A stretch of DNA of 64,000 nt from UBA685 sp049890215. GTDB taxonomy: Bacteria; Pseudomonadota; Alphaproteobacteria; Puniceispirillales; Puniceispirillaceae. The DNA lies in NCBI GenBank assembly GCA_049890215.1, contig JBMHBX010000001.1, forward strand, positions 56,855 through 120,854, given 5' to 3'. Below the pieces are notes generated by a model that was not told the origin of the DNA, ran no database searches, and saw only the letters and a program-made list of their open reading frames with translations. This document shows positions 17,689 through 26,565 of the stretch, in pieces (positions within the stretch are counted from its first letter, which is position 1; each line of letters starts with the position of its first letter). The translations under genes were made by a program, and so were the position numbers.

Positions 17689-18843
17689 TTAGTGGCTATG
17701 ATCATGGTCACTATGCGCGTCACCTTCAGAGGTAAAACAAGCCTCAAAAGCCCTTGTGATATAGGCCCAATAATCAGCTATCACAGCCTCTTCAGGCAAT
17801 GTTGCTGCCATCGGGTCAAGCATGATAACAGGCAATCCCATATCATGACCTATTTGCTCTGTCAGCGCTTTGCTCTGCTGCGGCTCATAAAACAGGCAGG
17901 AGGCATCATGCAAAGCTGCCTCTTTCTGCATGTCGCGCAAATGCCCTGCCGAAGGCTGACCATGATGATGAAGCAACAAAAACCCAACAGCTTCCATATC
18001 ATAATCTGCCTCCAGATAATAAGTCAGATCATGCATAGCCAGAAAATGATTAGGGCTTGTCTTATTTGCCATATCGGCAAAATGATTATCAGCTAATGCC
18101 AACTGAACAGCCACCTGCTGATAATTATCTGAGATAGCCCCGGCCGCCTCCGGGCGTTTGGCGATCAGGCTGTCACGTATGACCACCGCCAATTCCTGCA
18201 TCATATTAGGTGAGAAAAAGAGATGTAAATCAGGGCCCATGCCATGACCATGATCATCATGCCCCTCATGGCCTTTATGCCCTTCATGGTCATCATGGCC
18301 TTTATGGCCGTCATGGTCATCTCGACCTTCGTGATCATCATGACCTTCGTGATCATCATGACCTTCGTGTTCATCATGGCCTTCGTGTTCATCATGGCCT
18401 TCGTGATCATCATGGCCTTTATGGCCGTCATGCCCGTCATGGCCTTTATGGCCGTCATGCCCCTCATGCCCGTCATGATCACGCCTCAAAAGTGAGCTTT
18501 TCAGAATATCACCAAATAACACCCAGCGTTCTGGCGCCTGTTTCATGACTTTGGCCAAAGACACTTCCATCATAGGAGAGATCGCAAATATCAGCTCACT
18601 ATTGGCAATAAGGCGCCTTTGTGACGGCCTGAATTCACTATGATGGGCAGACTGGCTTGGCGGCAGGATCACATCAGCTTCAATCGCCTCACCCCCTATT
18701 TGCTGTACCAAAAGGTGAATGGGTTTCAAAGAGGAGGCCACCTTCAAAGGCGCCTTTGTCTCTGCGACCGCAGAAGTGACAGGTTGTGCTAAACACAGTG
18801 CTGCCGATAAAAACAATCTGTAATATAGGCTATTGGCTCTCAT
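17689..18843 (-). CDS. znuA: zinc ABC transporter periplasmic binding protein with an exceptionally long His-rich loop
   Basis: About 384 residues. The start at 18843 gives a signal peptide (RLFLSAALCLAQPVTSAVA); a reading from 18930 adds 29 unlikely residues and runs over the promoter. The cluster A-I zinc-binding lobes are visible: SLKPIHLLVQQIGG, HHSEFRPSQ, AMHDLTYYLEADY, and EPQQSKALTEQIGHDMGLP. Between about residues 120 and 205 lies a loop built of GHDDHE / GHDGHK units with dozens of His and Asp/Glu, much longer than in E. coli ZnuA. The loop is expected to gather zinc in the periplasm. Divergent from znuC; a candidate Zur box lies between. Confidence 0.93.
   Translation of the reverse strand: MRANSLYYRLFLSAALCLAQPVTSAVAETKAPLKVASSLKPIHLLVQQIGGEAIEADVILPPSQSAHHSEFRPSQRRLIANSELIFAISPMMEVSLAKVMKQAPERWVLFGDILKSSLLRRDHDGHEGHDGHKGHDGHDGHKGHDDHEGHDEHEGHDEHEGHDDHEGHDDHEGRDDHDGHKGHDDHEGHKGHEGHDDHGHGMGPDLHLFFSPNMMQELAVVIRDSLIAKRPEAAGAISDNYQQVAVQLALADNHFADMANKTSPNHFLAMHDLTYYLEADYDMEAVGFLLLHHHGQPSAGHLRDMQKEAALHDASCLFYEPQQSKALTEQIGHDMGLPVIMLDPMAATLPEEAVIADYWAYITRAFEACFTSEGDAHSDHDHSH
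18240..18480. repeat. minisatellite encoding the His-rich loop of ZnuA
   Basis: Imperfect tandem 9- and 18-base units rich in CATCATG / CTTCGTG, with several 18-base copies nearly identical between about 18322 and 18414. All differences keep the reading frame. Such a tract can change length by replication slippage, so loop length may vary between strains. Confidence 0.85.
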
Positions 18844-18909
18844 GCGCTCACCGCCCTTCTTTTTGAAATCTGATATCATTGATGAAAAAAATTCTAACAT
18901 AGTCATAAA

Positions 18910-18924
18910 TGTTATGTTATCACA
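18910..18924. promoter_or_regulatory. candidate Zur operator between znuA and znuC
   Basis: TGTTATGTTATCACA is a quasi-palindrome (arms TGTtAT / ATcACA) in the 122-base divergent region. It resembles Zur boxes built on GTTATA/TATAAC half sites. A zur gene is the last of the znuCB-zur run, so autoregulation and zinc repression of both transcripts would fit. Confidence 0.5.
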
Positions 18925-18965
18925 TATCAAGTGTAAATATCTGATTTCATGAAAAGGTGCCCTTT

Positions 18966-19736
18966 ATGTTGGTCAAAGCAGATAATCTTGGCATCAAAAG
19001 TCAAAATGGGTGGCGTGTACGTCATGTCTCTATGGCCATTTCATCTGGCGAGATTGTGACCATGATTGGCCCCAACGGCTCAGGCAAAACGACCACTGCC
19101 AAAGCGCTTTTGGGAATCATAGACGCCGATGAAGGCACGGTGACACGCAAAGCAAATCTGCGCATTGGTTATGTCCCGCAAAGCTTATCTGTCTCACGCA
19201 ATGTGCCTTTATCACTTGAGCGGTTTTTGCAATTAACCAAAACGCACAGCCAGTCCGATATTGCCGAAGCACTTGCGCTTGTTGGTCTTGCCAATGCGAA
19301 AAACCAACCAGTTGTTGAATTATCAGGCGGCCAGTTGCAACGCGCCCTGATTGCCCGCGCTCTTTTGCTTAAACCTGATCTGATGGTCCTTGATGAACCT
19401 GTCCAGGGCGTTGATTTCACAGGTGAGATAGCATTGTATCAGCTGATCACACAAATCAGGGATCATCTGGATTGCGGCATGTTACTTATCTCTCATGATT
19501 TACATATTGTGATGTCTCAGACAGATCGTGTGGTGTGTATGAACGGGCATATTTGCTGCGAAGGTGCCCCTGCCTCTGTCATGGAAAATGAAGCCTATCT
19601 GAAATTATTTGGCCCAAAGGCCTCTGAATTTCTGGCCCTTTATCATCATGATCATGATCACGACCATCATGATCATCATAACCATGACCATCATCACGCG
19701 GCTCATCATCACGGGCGGGGACAAGATCATGTTTGA
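18966..19736 (+). CDS. znuC: zinc ABC transporter ATP-binding protein with a His-rich tail
   Basis: A 256-residue ATPase. Walker A is GPNGSGKTT, signature ELSGGQLQRALIARALL, Walker B LMVLDEP, switch His in LLISHDLH. The start is the ATG at 18966, served by AAGG eight bases upstream; the GTG at 18957 overlaps that site. The C-terminus from about residue 226 is a run of His and Asp (pairs such as HDHDHHDHH) that probably binds zinc in the cytoplasm. It overlaps znuB by eight bases. Confidence 0.94.
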   Translation: MLVKADNLGIKSQNGWRVRHVSMAISSGEIVTMIGPNGSGKTTTAKALLGIIDADEGTVTRKANLRIGYVPQSLSVSRNVPLSLERFLQLTKTHSQSDIAEALALVGLANAKNQPVVELSGGQLQRALIARALLLKPDLMVLDEPVQGVDFTGEIALYQLITQIRDHLDCGMLLISHDLHIVMSQTDRVVCMNGHICCEGAPASVMENEAYLKLFGPKASEFLALYHHDHDHDHHDHHNHDHHHAAHHHGRGQDHV

Positions 19737-20520
19737 TGATTTTCTAACCAGAGCCCTGTTGGCAGGGCTCGCAACCGCAGCGCTCACCGGACCTATTGGC
19801 TGTTTTATCATCTGGCGCCGCATGTCTTTTTTTGGTGATACATTATCACATTCCGCCTTACTTGGTGTGGCCATAGGATTATTGCTTAGTATCAATCAGA
19901 CCATATCTGTGTTTATGATCGCGCTTGGCATATCTGCGTGCCTTCAATGGCTTGGCAGGCGCGCCACCTTATCTGCCGATGCCACGCTTGGGATTTTATC
20001 ACATGGCACTTTGGCGCTTGGCTTGCTTTTGATATCATTCCTGCCACCATATCAAATTGATATCACATCTGTTTTTTTCGGCGATATATTGGCGTCTTCT
20101 GTAACAGATGTCATCGTGATGATCTCAGGCATGATAGCAGGGCTTATTGTGGTAAAATATATATGGCACCCTTTATTGGTCACCACCATAAACACAGATA
20201 TTGCGACCGCTGAAGGGATCAGGTCTAAATCTGCTGAATTCATCTTCATGATATTGCTGACAATGGTGATCTCATTTTCTTTCAAAATTGTTGGTGTTCT
20301 TCTTATCTCAGCATTGTTGGTCATCCCGGCAGCAGCGGCGCGTCAACTCGCAAAAAGCCCTGAAGTGACAGCGCTCTTTGCCTCTGTCATAGGGTGTGTT
20401 TCTGTCACCACGGGCCTTGGTGCCTCCTTATATGGCGATTTGCCCTCCGGCCCTGCGATTGTCTGCGCCGCTCTGGCACTATTTGTCATCTCCTTTATCA
20501 TCAGGCAGATAAAATCATGA
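19729..20520 (+). CDS. znuB: zinc ABC transporter permease
   Basis: A 263-residue inner-membrane permease of the metal ABC-3 family, with about eight hydrophobic helices. Typical segments: LTGPIGCFIIWRRMSFFGDTLSHSALLGVA near the N-terminus, where ZnuB contacts ZnuC, and VGVLLISALLVIPAAAARQLA later. The start at 19729 (GGGCGGGG upstream) is used; the in-frame reading from 19609 is an out-of-frame translation of the znuC His tail. It overlaps zur by an ATGA junction. Confidence 0.94.
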   Translation: MFDDFLTRALLAGLATAALTGPIGCFIIWRRMSFFGDTLSHSALLGVAIGLLLSINQTISVFMIALGISACLQWLGRRATLSADATLGILSHGTLALGLLLISFLPPYQIDITSVFFGDILASSVTDVIVMISGMIAGLIVVKYIWHPLLVTTINTDIATAEGIRSKSAEFIFMILLTMVISFSFKIVGVLLISALLVIPAAAARQLAKSPEVTALFASVIGCVSVTTGLGASLYGDLPSGPAIVCAALALFVISFIIRQIKS

Positions 20521-20936
20521 CAAAACCAAGCGCATTATCAGGCAAATATACGACCGCCATTCTTACCTATCTTGAAAAACAGGATACACCGAAATCAGCT
20601 TATGAGATTTTGGATAATGTAAGGGACATAGGGGCAAAGGCACCCATGCAGATTTATCGCGCCCTTGCCAAGCTGGAACAAGCAGGCCTTGCGCATAAAT
20701 TACCAAAATCAAATGGATGGATAGCTTGTGACGGCCACGACCATAACAGCGTCACGCAAATGCTCTTGCTACTTTCCTGCCAGTCATGCGGCACAGTCAA
20801 AGAAATCCAAAATAACCAATTTCAAACAGCCATCAACACCCTGACCAAAAGCGCACAATTCAGCCTGCCTGCCCAAACCATAGAGGTAGATGGACTATGT
20901 GATAATTGTCATCTGAATAAAGGAACACACTCATGA
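20517..20936 (+). CDS. zur: Fur-family zinc uptake regulator
   Basis: A 139-residue winged-helix repressor that binds operators when loaded with zinc. The N-terminal DNA-binding part has TPKSAYEILDNVRDIGAKAP and MQIYRALAKLEQAGL, the Fur recognition helix region. The structural zinc site is CQSC and, near the end, CDNC. Start ATG 20517 overlaps the znuB stop. Operon position with znuCB makes Zur, not Fur, the likely identity. Confidence 0.9.
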   Translation: MTKPSALSGKYTTAILTYLEKQDTPKSAYEILDNVRDIGAKAPMQIYRALAKLEQAGLAHKLPKSNGWIACDGHDHNSVTQMLLLLSCQSCGTVKEIQNNQFQTAINTLTKSAQFSLPAQTIEVDGLCDNCHLNKGTHS

Positions 20937-21937
20937 TGAAGCAAAGACAATTAGGAAAAAATGGTCCCATGATATCGCCCATTGGCTATGGCGCCATGTC
21001 TTTTTCTGATTTTTATGGCCCCATAGATGAGGCAGGTGTGCATGCCATCCTGGATCACTGCCTTGACAAAGGCCTGACTCATATTGATACAGCAGATGTA
21101 TATGGCAACGGCTTTTCTGAAAGCTGCATTGGCTCTTATCTTGCAAAACAGCCTGCCTCAGTCAAAGATGGGTTTTCTCTTGCCACCAAAGCGGGGATTT
21201 ACCGACCGCCCGGCGAAGAGCGCCGCCACAGGAATGACAAGGCCTATCTTGAACAGCAGCTTGATAATTCTCTAAAGACAATGGGCGTTGATGTGATTGA
21301 CCTGTTTTATGTCCATCGAAGAGACCCGGATATCCCTATCGAAGATGTCACCTTATCACTGGCAGATTTTGTCAAGGCAGGCAAAATCAAAGGCTTTGGT
21401 TATTCAGAAATAGCGCCCTCTTCTTTGCGGCGTGCAAATGCTGTTCATCATGTTATGGCCGTACAATCAGAATATTCACTTGGCGTGCGGTCACCAGAAT
21501 TAGGCCTCATACAAAGTTGCGCAGAGCTTGGCACGGCCTTTGTGGCTTTTTCCCCTGTTGGCAGATCATTGCTCACAGACAAACCACATGATCTTGAAAA
21601 ATTACAATCTATCCCGTTTCTGGTAAATAACCCTCGTTTTATGGAGCCAAATTTATCTGCCAATATCGCCGCCACAGACCCGTTCCGCGCTTTGGCCAAA
21701 TCACTTGATCTATCAGCCGCCGGCCTTGCCATTGCCTGGTTGTTACATCAGGGCGATCATATTATTCCTATACCGGGCACCAGACATTTATCTCATCTGG
21801 ATGAAGCCTTAAAAGGGGCTGACTTTATCATCTCAGACGAGGTTGCCGCACAAATAGACAGCATTCTGCCAATAGGCTGGGCACATGGCGATCGCTATAA
21901 TGAAGGGCAATGGTGGGGACCAGAGCGTTATTGCTAA
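20933..21937 (+). CDS. aldo/keto reductase
   Basis: A 334-residue NADPH-dependent TIM-barrel oxidoreductase. The catalytic tetrad is visible: Asp52 and Tyr57 in DTADVYGNG, Lys86 in ATKAG and His128 in YVHRRD. The cofactor-binding C-terminal IPIPGTRHLSHLDE is present. The ATGATG start overlaps the zur stop, so it may be co-transcribed, though no role in zinc handling is apparent. Substrate unknown. Its stop overlaps that of the convergent transporter gene. Confidence 0.9.
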   Translation: MMKQRQLGKNGPMISPIGYGAMSFSDFYGPIDEAGVHAILDHCLDKGLTHIDTADVYGNGFSESCIGSYLAKQPASVKDGFSLATKAGIYRPPGEERRHRNDKAYLEQQLDNSLKTMGVDVIDLFYVHRRDPDIPIEDVTLSLADFVKAGKIKGFGYSEIAPSSLRRANAVHHVMAVQSEYSLGVRSPELGLIQSCAELGTAFVAFSPVGRSLLTDKPHDLEKLQSIPFLVNNPRFMEPNLSANIAATDPFRALAKSLDLSAAGLAIAWLLHQGDHIIPIPGTRHLSHLDEALKGADFIISDEVAAQIDSILPIGWAHGDRYNEGQWWGPERYC

Positions 21938-22833
21938 GAGGGCTGACGGTGTTTTTGTTGCCTGTCATGATACAGAGAAAACGCGCCGGCAATGACAATA
22001 ACCAGAGCCCCCAAAAGCGCTAGCGCATCAGGGACTTCTGCGAAAAACAAATAGCCAAATAATATGGCATATAAAATGGCGCCGTAGCGGAAAATGGCGA
22101 CAAAGCCGATATCACCAAGGCGCATCATAACAACAGCAAATAAATTGGTCAGAAAAATAAAGACACCTGCGGTGAATATCAGCCCATAATGTCTGGCTTC
22201 CGGCACAGCCCATTCTTCATAAAAGCTCATGATAATGGCAAATAATGTTACGCCAACCACCTGCCAGAATGCAGCATAAAAGGCAGGTATCTGAGAAGAA
22301 AGCCTACGGGTAAAAATATCCCTTATGACAAACAGTAAAACAGAGGCTAGCGCATAAAGCGAATTCACATCAAAGCCTTGTGTGCCGGGACGCACCACAA
22401 GCATCACCCCAAAAAAGCCGCCAATAATGGCAAGCCAGCGCCGCCAGTCCACTGTCTCTCCAAAAAACAGCATCGCTGAGATCGCCAGACCAAAAGGCAC
22501 CGCTTGTGTGATGATCACAACATTGGCAATTGGCATCGTCATAATCGCTTTTAACAAACAATAAGACAGACCAATTTCACACAAAATGCGCAAGCTGATG
22601 ATAAACCGGTCTCTGCCTTGCGGGCGCACAGACAACTCACCACGCCAATAAAGCAACACCAACAAAAGAGGCGTCAACATCAAGCCCCTGATAAATAAAG
22701 ACTGAAAGATAGGCATATCAACCAAAACAGCCTTCATTGCCACATCATTTGATATCTGGCAGAACCCGAATAACAACGCAATAAAGGCGCCAGTGCGGTT
22801 ACCATCACTTATCTGGTTTTTTGTCTTATTCAT
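21934..22833 (-). CDS. DMT-superfamily (EamA) transporter
   Basis: About 299 residues with ten hydrophobic helices in two EamA repeats, for example FIALLFGFCQISNDVAMKA at the start and LALLGALVIVIAGAFSLY at the end. The start is uncertain: ATGs at 22872, 22842 and 22833 are in frame, and GGTGAGG best serves the last. Such proteins export amino acids or metabolites; the substrate cannot be read. It shares no operon with neighbours. Confidence 0.85.
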   Translation of the reverse strand: MNKTKNQISDGNRTGAFIALLFGFCQISNDVAMKAVLVDMPIFQSLFIRGLMLTPLLLVLLYWRGELSVRPQGRDRFIISLRILCEIGLSYCLLKAIMTMPIANVVIITQAVPFGLAISAMLFFGETVDWRRWLAIIGGFFGVMLVVRPGTQGFDVNSLYALASVLLFVIRDIFTRRLSSQIPAFYAAFWQVVGVTLFAIIMSFYEEWAVPEARHYGLIFTAGVFIFLTNLFAVVMMRLGDIGFVAIFRYGAILYAILFGYLFFAEVPDALALLGALVIVIAGAFSLYHDRQQKHRQPS

Positions 22834-22923
22834 CGCTATCATGTCCTCACCATACAAAAGATAAGCCATCATGACACGTGATTGTTACAAGGTGGGCAAA
22901 CCGGGATAAAGGATGAACATATC

Positions 22924-23841
22924 ATGGCAACGATTGCCTTACTTGATGGCGGCCTTGGTCAGGAAATCAGCAAACGCTCTTCTTCAGATAAAGCGCATCC
23001 CCTTTGGTCTGTCAAAGTGATGGATGACGAGCCACAAATTGTCATAGATGTTCATAAAGAATTTATTCTTGCCGGCGCGCGTACCATCACTGGTAATAAT
23101 TACACCGCCACACAGTCTCGTCTTGACAGGCATGGTTATGGTGACAGGTTCACAGATTTCCATAGGACAGCTATCACATTAGTCGAACAGGCCATAAACG
23201 AGTCCAAAATCGCAAGAGATACCATATCCATAGCCGGCTGCCTGCCGCCCATCGCGGCAAGCTATGTGGCAGAGGCCGCGCTTGATTATCACGCCTCATT
23301 TGATGCCTATTGCCAGAATATCACAGCACAAAAAGATCATGTTGACATCTTTTTGGTGGAGACCATCTCAAACATCACAGAGGCCAAGGCAGCGGCCGCC
23401 GCCCTTTCCTCTTTTGGTCTGCCTGCCATTATTGGCCTCACTCTCAAAGATGATGGCTCAAATCATCTGCGCTCTGATGAGCCTCTTGAACAAGCCATAG
23501 AAGCGCTTGGAGCCGCCGGTATATCTGCTTTAAATGTGAATTGTTGCTATCCAGAAGCCATTGATAAAGCCATGCCTGTTCTTGGTAAATCAGGGTTGCG
23601 CGTTGGCGGCTATGCCAATGGTTTTACCTCTATCGAAGCATTGGCGCCCGGCCTGACGGTTGACACCTTATCTGCAAGGCAGGATTTATCTATGCAACGT
23701 TACGCTGATCATGTCGCCAGATGGATTGATGATGGCGCTACCATAGTCGGCGGCTGCTGCGAGATCAGCCCTGCCTATATCGCCCATTTGCATGGCAACC
23801 TTATCGCCAAAGGCCATCAGCTTGAAAAACTAACTGCCTGA
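22924..23841 (+). CDS. homocysteine S-methyltransferase family protein
   Basis: About 305 residues, a zinc (beta/alpha)8 barrel transferring a methyl group to homocysteine. LLDGGLGQEI opens the domain, and the zinc Cys residues are in NVNCCYPEAI and VGGCCEISPAYI. It resembles MmuM (S-methylmethionine) and BHMT (betaine) enzymes; the methyl donor is not determined. Betaine as donor would link to the carnitine operon, but this is only a possibility. The start at 22924 places MATIALLDGG at the N-terminus, as in the family. Confidence 0.88.
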   Translation: MATIALLDGGLGQEISKRSSSDKAHPLWSVKVMDDEPQIVIDVHKEFILAGARTITGNNYTATQSRLDRHGYGDRFTDFHRTAITLVEQAINESKIARDTISIAGCLPPIAASYVAEAALDYHASFDAYCQNITAQKDHVDIFLVETISNITEAKAAAAALSSFGLPAIIGLTLKDDGSNHLRSDEPLEQAIEALGAAGISALNVNCCYPEAIDKAMPVLGKSGLRVGGYANGFTSIEALAPGLTVDTLSARQDLSMQRYADHVARWIDDGATIVGGCCEISPAYIAHLHGNLIAKGHQLEKLTA

Positions 23842-23847
23842 GGCCTG

Positions 23848-24936
23848 TTAAGGGATCAGCACATAATTGCCGACAAAGGTTTTTTTGCTAAAATCCTCTT
23901 GTGCTTTGGCAATGTCTGATAAGGCAAAGCGTTTGGCAAGAAGCGGTTTAATCTGCCCTGTTTCAATATAATGAATAAGGTTTGGGAAGACTGGCTCATC
24001 CCATGCAGTCGTGCCAATTAGCTGAATATCTTTGAGATACATATCACGCATATCAAGACTGACCACAGGCCCGGCAATGGCACCAGATGAGGCATAGCGC
24101 CCACCACGCACCAGTAATTTCAGCATATCAGGAAAAGACGGGCCTGCCACATTATCCACAATCAAATCAAAGGACTCTTCTGCACATTGGCTCATCACAT
24201 CTTGATCTCTGTCTATCACATAATCAGCGCCTATCTCTTTCAGACGCGCCATTTTATCGTGACGTGTCAGGGCAGTGACAACGGCTCCCCGCCTTTTGGC
24301 AAGCTGAACCACCGCGGAGCCGACACCACCTGATGCACCTGTCACAAACACCTTGTCATTTGCCTTGCATGCAGCGCGATGAAGCATGGTTTCTGCCGTG
24401 GCATAGGCACATGGGATAGTCGCAAGCTCTGCATCTTCCCAGTCACAATCAACAGCAAATGCTTCGCTTGATGGCACAATCACATAATCAGCAAAGGCGC
24501 CGTCAAAATCAGAGGCCATCCAAGCGGTTTCCAGACTGTCAAACCCCCTCAGGCGCATGCAGGCGCGCACCAAAACACGCTCACCAATTCGCGCTTTATC
24601 TTCTGAATCATGAACAGCTACAATCTCTGCACAACAATCTGTTCCCTGAATAATCGGAAAAGGGGTCGCTTTGTTCCACCCGCCATCTGCTTTATGGCTG
24701 GGATCTTGTTCTTGCGCCTCACCAAGGCTATCTGTGCTACTTGTCACTGTTTTGGAATACCAGCCAAGGCGTGTATTGATTTCTGTATTATTCATCCCTG
24801 CCGCAAGCACGCGCAGCAATATCTCACCCGGGCGTAATGCTCTGACAGGTACAGATTGATAAGATAATTTATCATAGCCCCCATTGCCTGTTGTCACCAC
24901 CGCCATCATGGTTGAAGGATAAGAAAATACAGACAT
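23848..24936 (-). CDS. zinc-type alcohol dehydrogenase / quinone oxidoreductase-like protein
   Basis: A 362-residue MDR-superfamily NADPH oxidoreductase. The GroES-like half contains LRPGEILLRVLAAGMNNTEI and the nucleotide-binding half starts at VFVTGASGGVGSAVVQLAKRRG. The catalytic-zinc Cys of alcohol dehydrogenases is not obvious (GMNNTEINTR), pointing to quinone-oxidoreductase-like chemistry. Convergent with the methyltransferase gene. Confidence 0.85.
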   Translation of the reverse strand: MSVFSYPSTMMAVVTTGNGGYDKLSYQSVPVRALRPGEILLRVLAAGMNNTEINTRLGWYSKTVTSSTDSLGEAQEQDPSHKADGGWNKATPFPIIQGTDCCAEIVAVHDSEDKARIGERVLVRACMRLRGFDSLETAWMASDFDGAFADYVIVPSSEAFAVDCDWEDAELATIPCAYATAETMLHRAACKANDKVFVTGASGGVGSAVVQLAKRRGAVVTALTRHDKMARLKEIGADYVIDRDQDVMSQCAEESFDLIVDNVAGPSFPDMLKLLVRGGRYASSGAIAGPVVSLDMRDMYLKDIQLIGTTAWDEPVFPNLIHYIETGQIKPLLAKRFALSDIAKAQEDFSKKTFVGNYVLIP

Positions 24937-25114
24937 ATCTTAAAAACCCTTTTATTTGTGCTCACACCCAACATTGTGTGGCCTCATCTTTTCATGATGA
25001 CCATGCAATGACAAATGCAAAAACGCCTGTGATAAAAAATAGACTTGCGGGCCTGCCAAATAGTCGGGCATGATCGTCCTTCTATCGCTTTTTCCCTTTG
25101 CCCAGAGTGATAAC

Positions 25115-25822
25115 ATGACAGACACACCACAATTACAACAAGATCAATTTGCCCCTTGTGAGGATGAGCGCCTGTTCCCGGAGCGCCGCACTGACAAGGT
25201 AAAGATTCTCCTCCTATATGGCTCTCTTCGCGCTGAGAGTTATTCTCGGCGTACCGCAGAAGAAGGCGCGCGTATCTTAGAAAAATTAGGCGCAGAAACA
25301 CGCTTTTTTCACCCCTCAGGGTTACCTCTTGTCGATGATAACGCTGATGCCACTCACCCCAAAGTGGCTGAATTGCGCGATCTTGTAACCTGGTGTGATG
25401 GCATGGTTTGGTCTTCGCCAGAGCGGCACGGCGCTATGACAGGGCTGATGAAAACGCAAATTGACTGGATACCTTTATCACTTGGCGCTGTGCGTCCTAC
25501 GCAAGGAAAAACACTGGCACTGATGCAGGTATCAGGCGGATCACAGAGCTTTAATACCGTCAATCAGTTACGCATTCTGGGGCGATGGATGCGCCTTTTG
25601 ACAATCCCTAATCAGTCATCAGTTGCCAAAGCATGGCAGGAATTTGATGAATCAGGCCGCATGAAAACATCTGCCTATTACAATCGCATTGTCGATGTCA
25701 TGGAAGAATTATATAAATTCACACTGCTCACAAGAGATAACCGCGACTATCTCACTGACAGATATTCAGAAAGAGTCGAAAGCCATGAGGCGCTGATGAA
25801 GCGGGTAAACAACAAGAACTGA
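25115..25822 (+). CDS. arsH: ArsH-type NADPH-dependent FMN reductase
   Basis: About 235 residues with a flavodoxin-like fold. LLLYGSLRAESYSRR is the FMN phosphate loop and SPERHGAMTGLMKTQIDWIP is diagnostic of ArsH, which oxidises trivalent (mostly organic) arsenicals. The ATG at 25115 is chosen over 25070, whose extra residues are unlike the family. No arsR, arsB, acr3 or arsM gene is nearby, so the gene is an orphan here. Confidence 0.9.
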   Translation: MTDTPQLQQDQFAPCEDERLFPERRTDKVKILLLYGSLRAESYSRRTAEEGARILEKLGAETRFFHPSGLPLVDDNADATHPKVAELRDLVTWCDGMVWSSPERHGAMTGLMKTQIDWIPLSLGAVRPTQGKTLALMQVSGGSQSFNTVNQLRILGRWMRLLTIPNQSSVAKAWQEFDESGRMKTSAYYNRIVDVMEELYKFTLLTRDNRDYLTDRYSERVESHEALMKRVNNKN

Positions 25823-25826
25823 TTGA

Positions 25827-26120
25827 TCAGCTCTTCAAATTCATATCATTTTGACGTGCAACATAAGAAAGCAAATCATCTGTCAGCCTTGTTTTGATCT
25901 CTGCCAGCTCATTCAGACGCGCAGCCTTATCATGCGGCAGCGCCTCAGTAAAAGCGGTGATAGCCGCCTGACCAATTGTCAGATGGCATAATTTATCATC
26001 ATTCAATGACGCAATAATGGCATTTTGCTCATCAACAATCGCCAGAATTTCATCGCGCATTTCACCCGCAATATCATCAATTGTGATATCATCAATGGTG
26101 CTATTTTTGCCATCTGCCAT
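25827..26120 (-). CDS. small acidic protein of unknown function
   Basis: A 97-residue soluble protein starting MADGKNSTIDDITIDDIAGEM, with a predicted helical body (LNDDKLCHLTIGQAAITAFTEAL). No family recognised. Its ATG overlaps the stop of the upstream zinc-ribbon gene (TAATG), so the two are translationally coupled. An in-frame start at 26222 would run through the zinc-ribbon gene in another frame and is rejected. Confidence 0.55.
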   Translation of the reverse strand: MADGKNSTIDDITIDDIAGEMRDEILAIVDEQNAIIASLNDDKLCHLTIGQAAITAFTEALPHDKAARLNELAEIKTRLTDDLLSYVARQNDMNLKS

Positions 26121-26320
26121 TATGATGTTTCCTGTTTTGCAAGATAAGCGTTCACACAAGGCGGGCATAGATAGCCACCAAAAGAATCCACTTTTGCCAG
26201 CGCTAATTTTTCGCCGCGCCAATTATCTGCACCGCAACCACCGCACGCAACCCCCTCATAGAGCGCATAGGTAATCCCGTTCTGAGATAAAGTCGGCGAA
26301 GACCCGCTATCATCTTGCAT
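26120..26320 (-). CDS. small zinc-ribbon protein of unknown function
   Basis: A 66-residue protein with two CxxC knuckles (ACGGCGADNW and LCPPCVNAY) 29 residues apart, a likely zinc-binding ribbon. A clear ribosome binding site (AAAGGAGTG) precedes ATG 26320. It is coupled to the 97-residue gene downstream. Role unknown; small zinc ribbons often bind nucleic acid or partner proteins. Confidence 0.6.
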   Translation of the reverse strand: MQDDSGSSPTLSQNGITYALYEGVACGGCGADNWRGEKLALAKVDSFGGYLCPPCVNAYLAKQETS

Positions 26321-26565
26321 ATATCACTCCTTTTTCATCACACGCGTAAAACAGCCCTTTTATCATAACAGCTCCAACACAAGCACAACAGCGAAATTCG
26401 CCTCTCTGCTCAACGCAAACCGGCAAATAGGGACCCCACCTGCCCTTGCCTGCTACATGCCTTGCCATATCACAAGAAACCAGCCCCTCAAACAAAGACT
26501 AATTGACAGCCACCCGGTTGCTACCCTAATACTCTAAAAAATAAATTACTAATTAAGTAATAATT

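Noticed and set aside
18210..18548. Plus-strand ORFs rich in His, or Met and Ile, opposite znuA
   Set aside because: These are shadows of the ZnuA His repeat read on the other strand.
19609..19728. Upstream extension of znuB with an Ile/Met-rich hydrophobic segment
   Set aside because: It is the znuC His tail in another frame; the ribosome binding site supports the ATG at 19729.
26310..26495. A 61-codon minus-strand ORF with several Cys residues upstream of the zinc-ribbon gene
   Set aside because: No convincing ribosome binding site, overlaps the start of the zinc-ribbon gene and its signal, and composition looks like chance.
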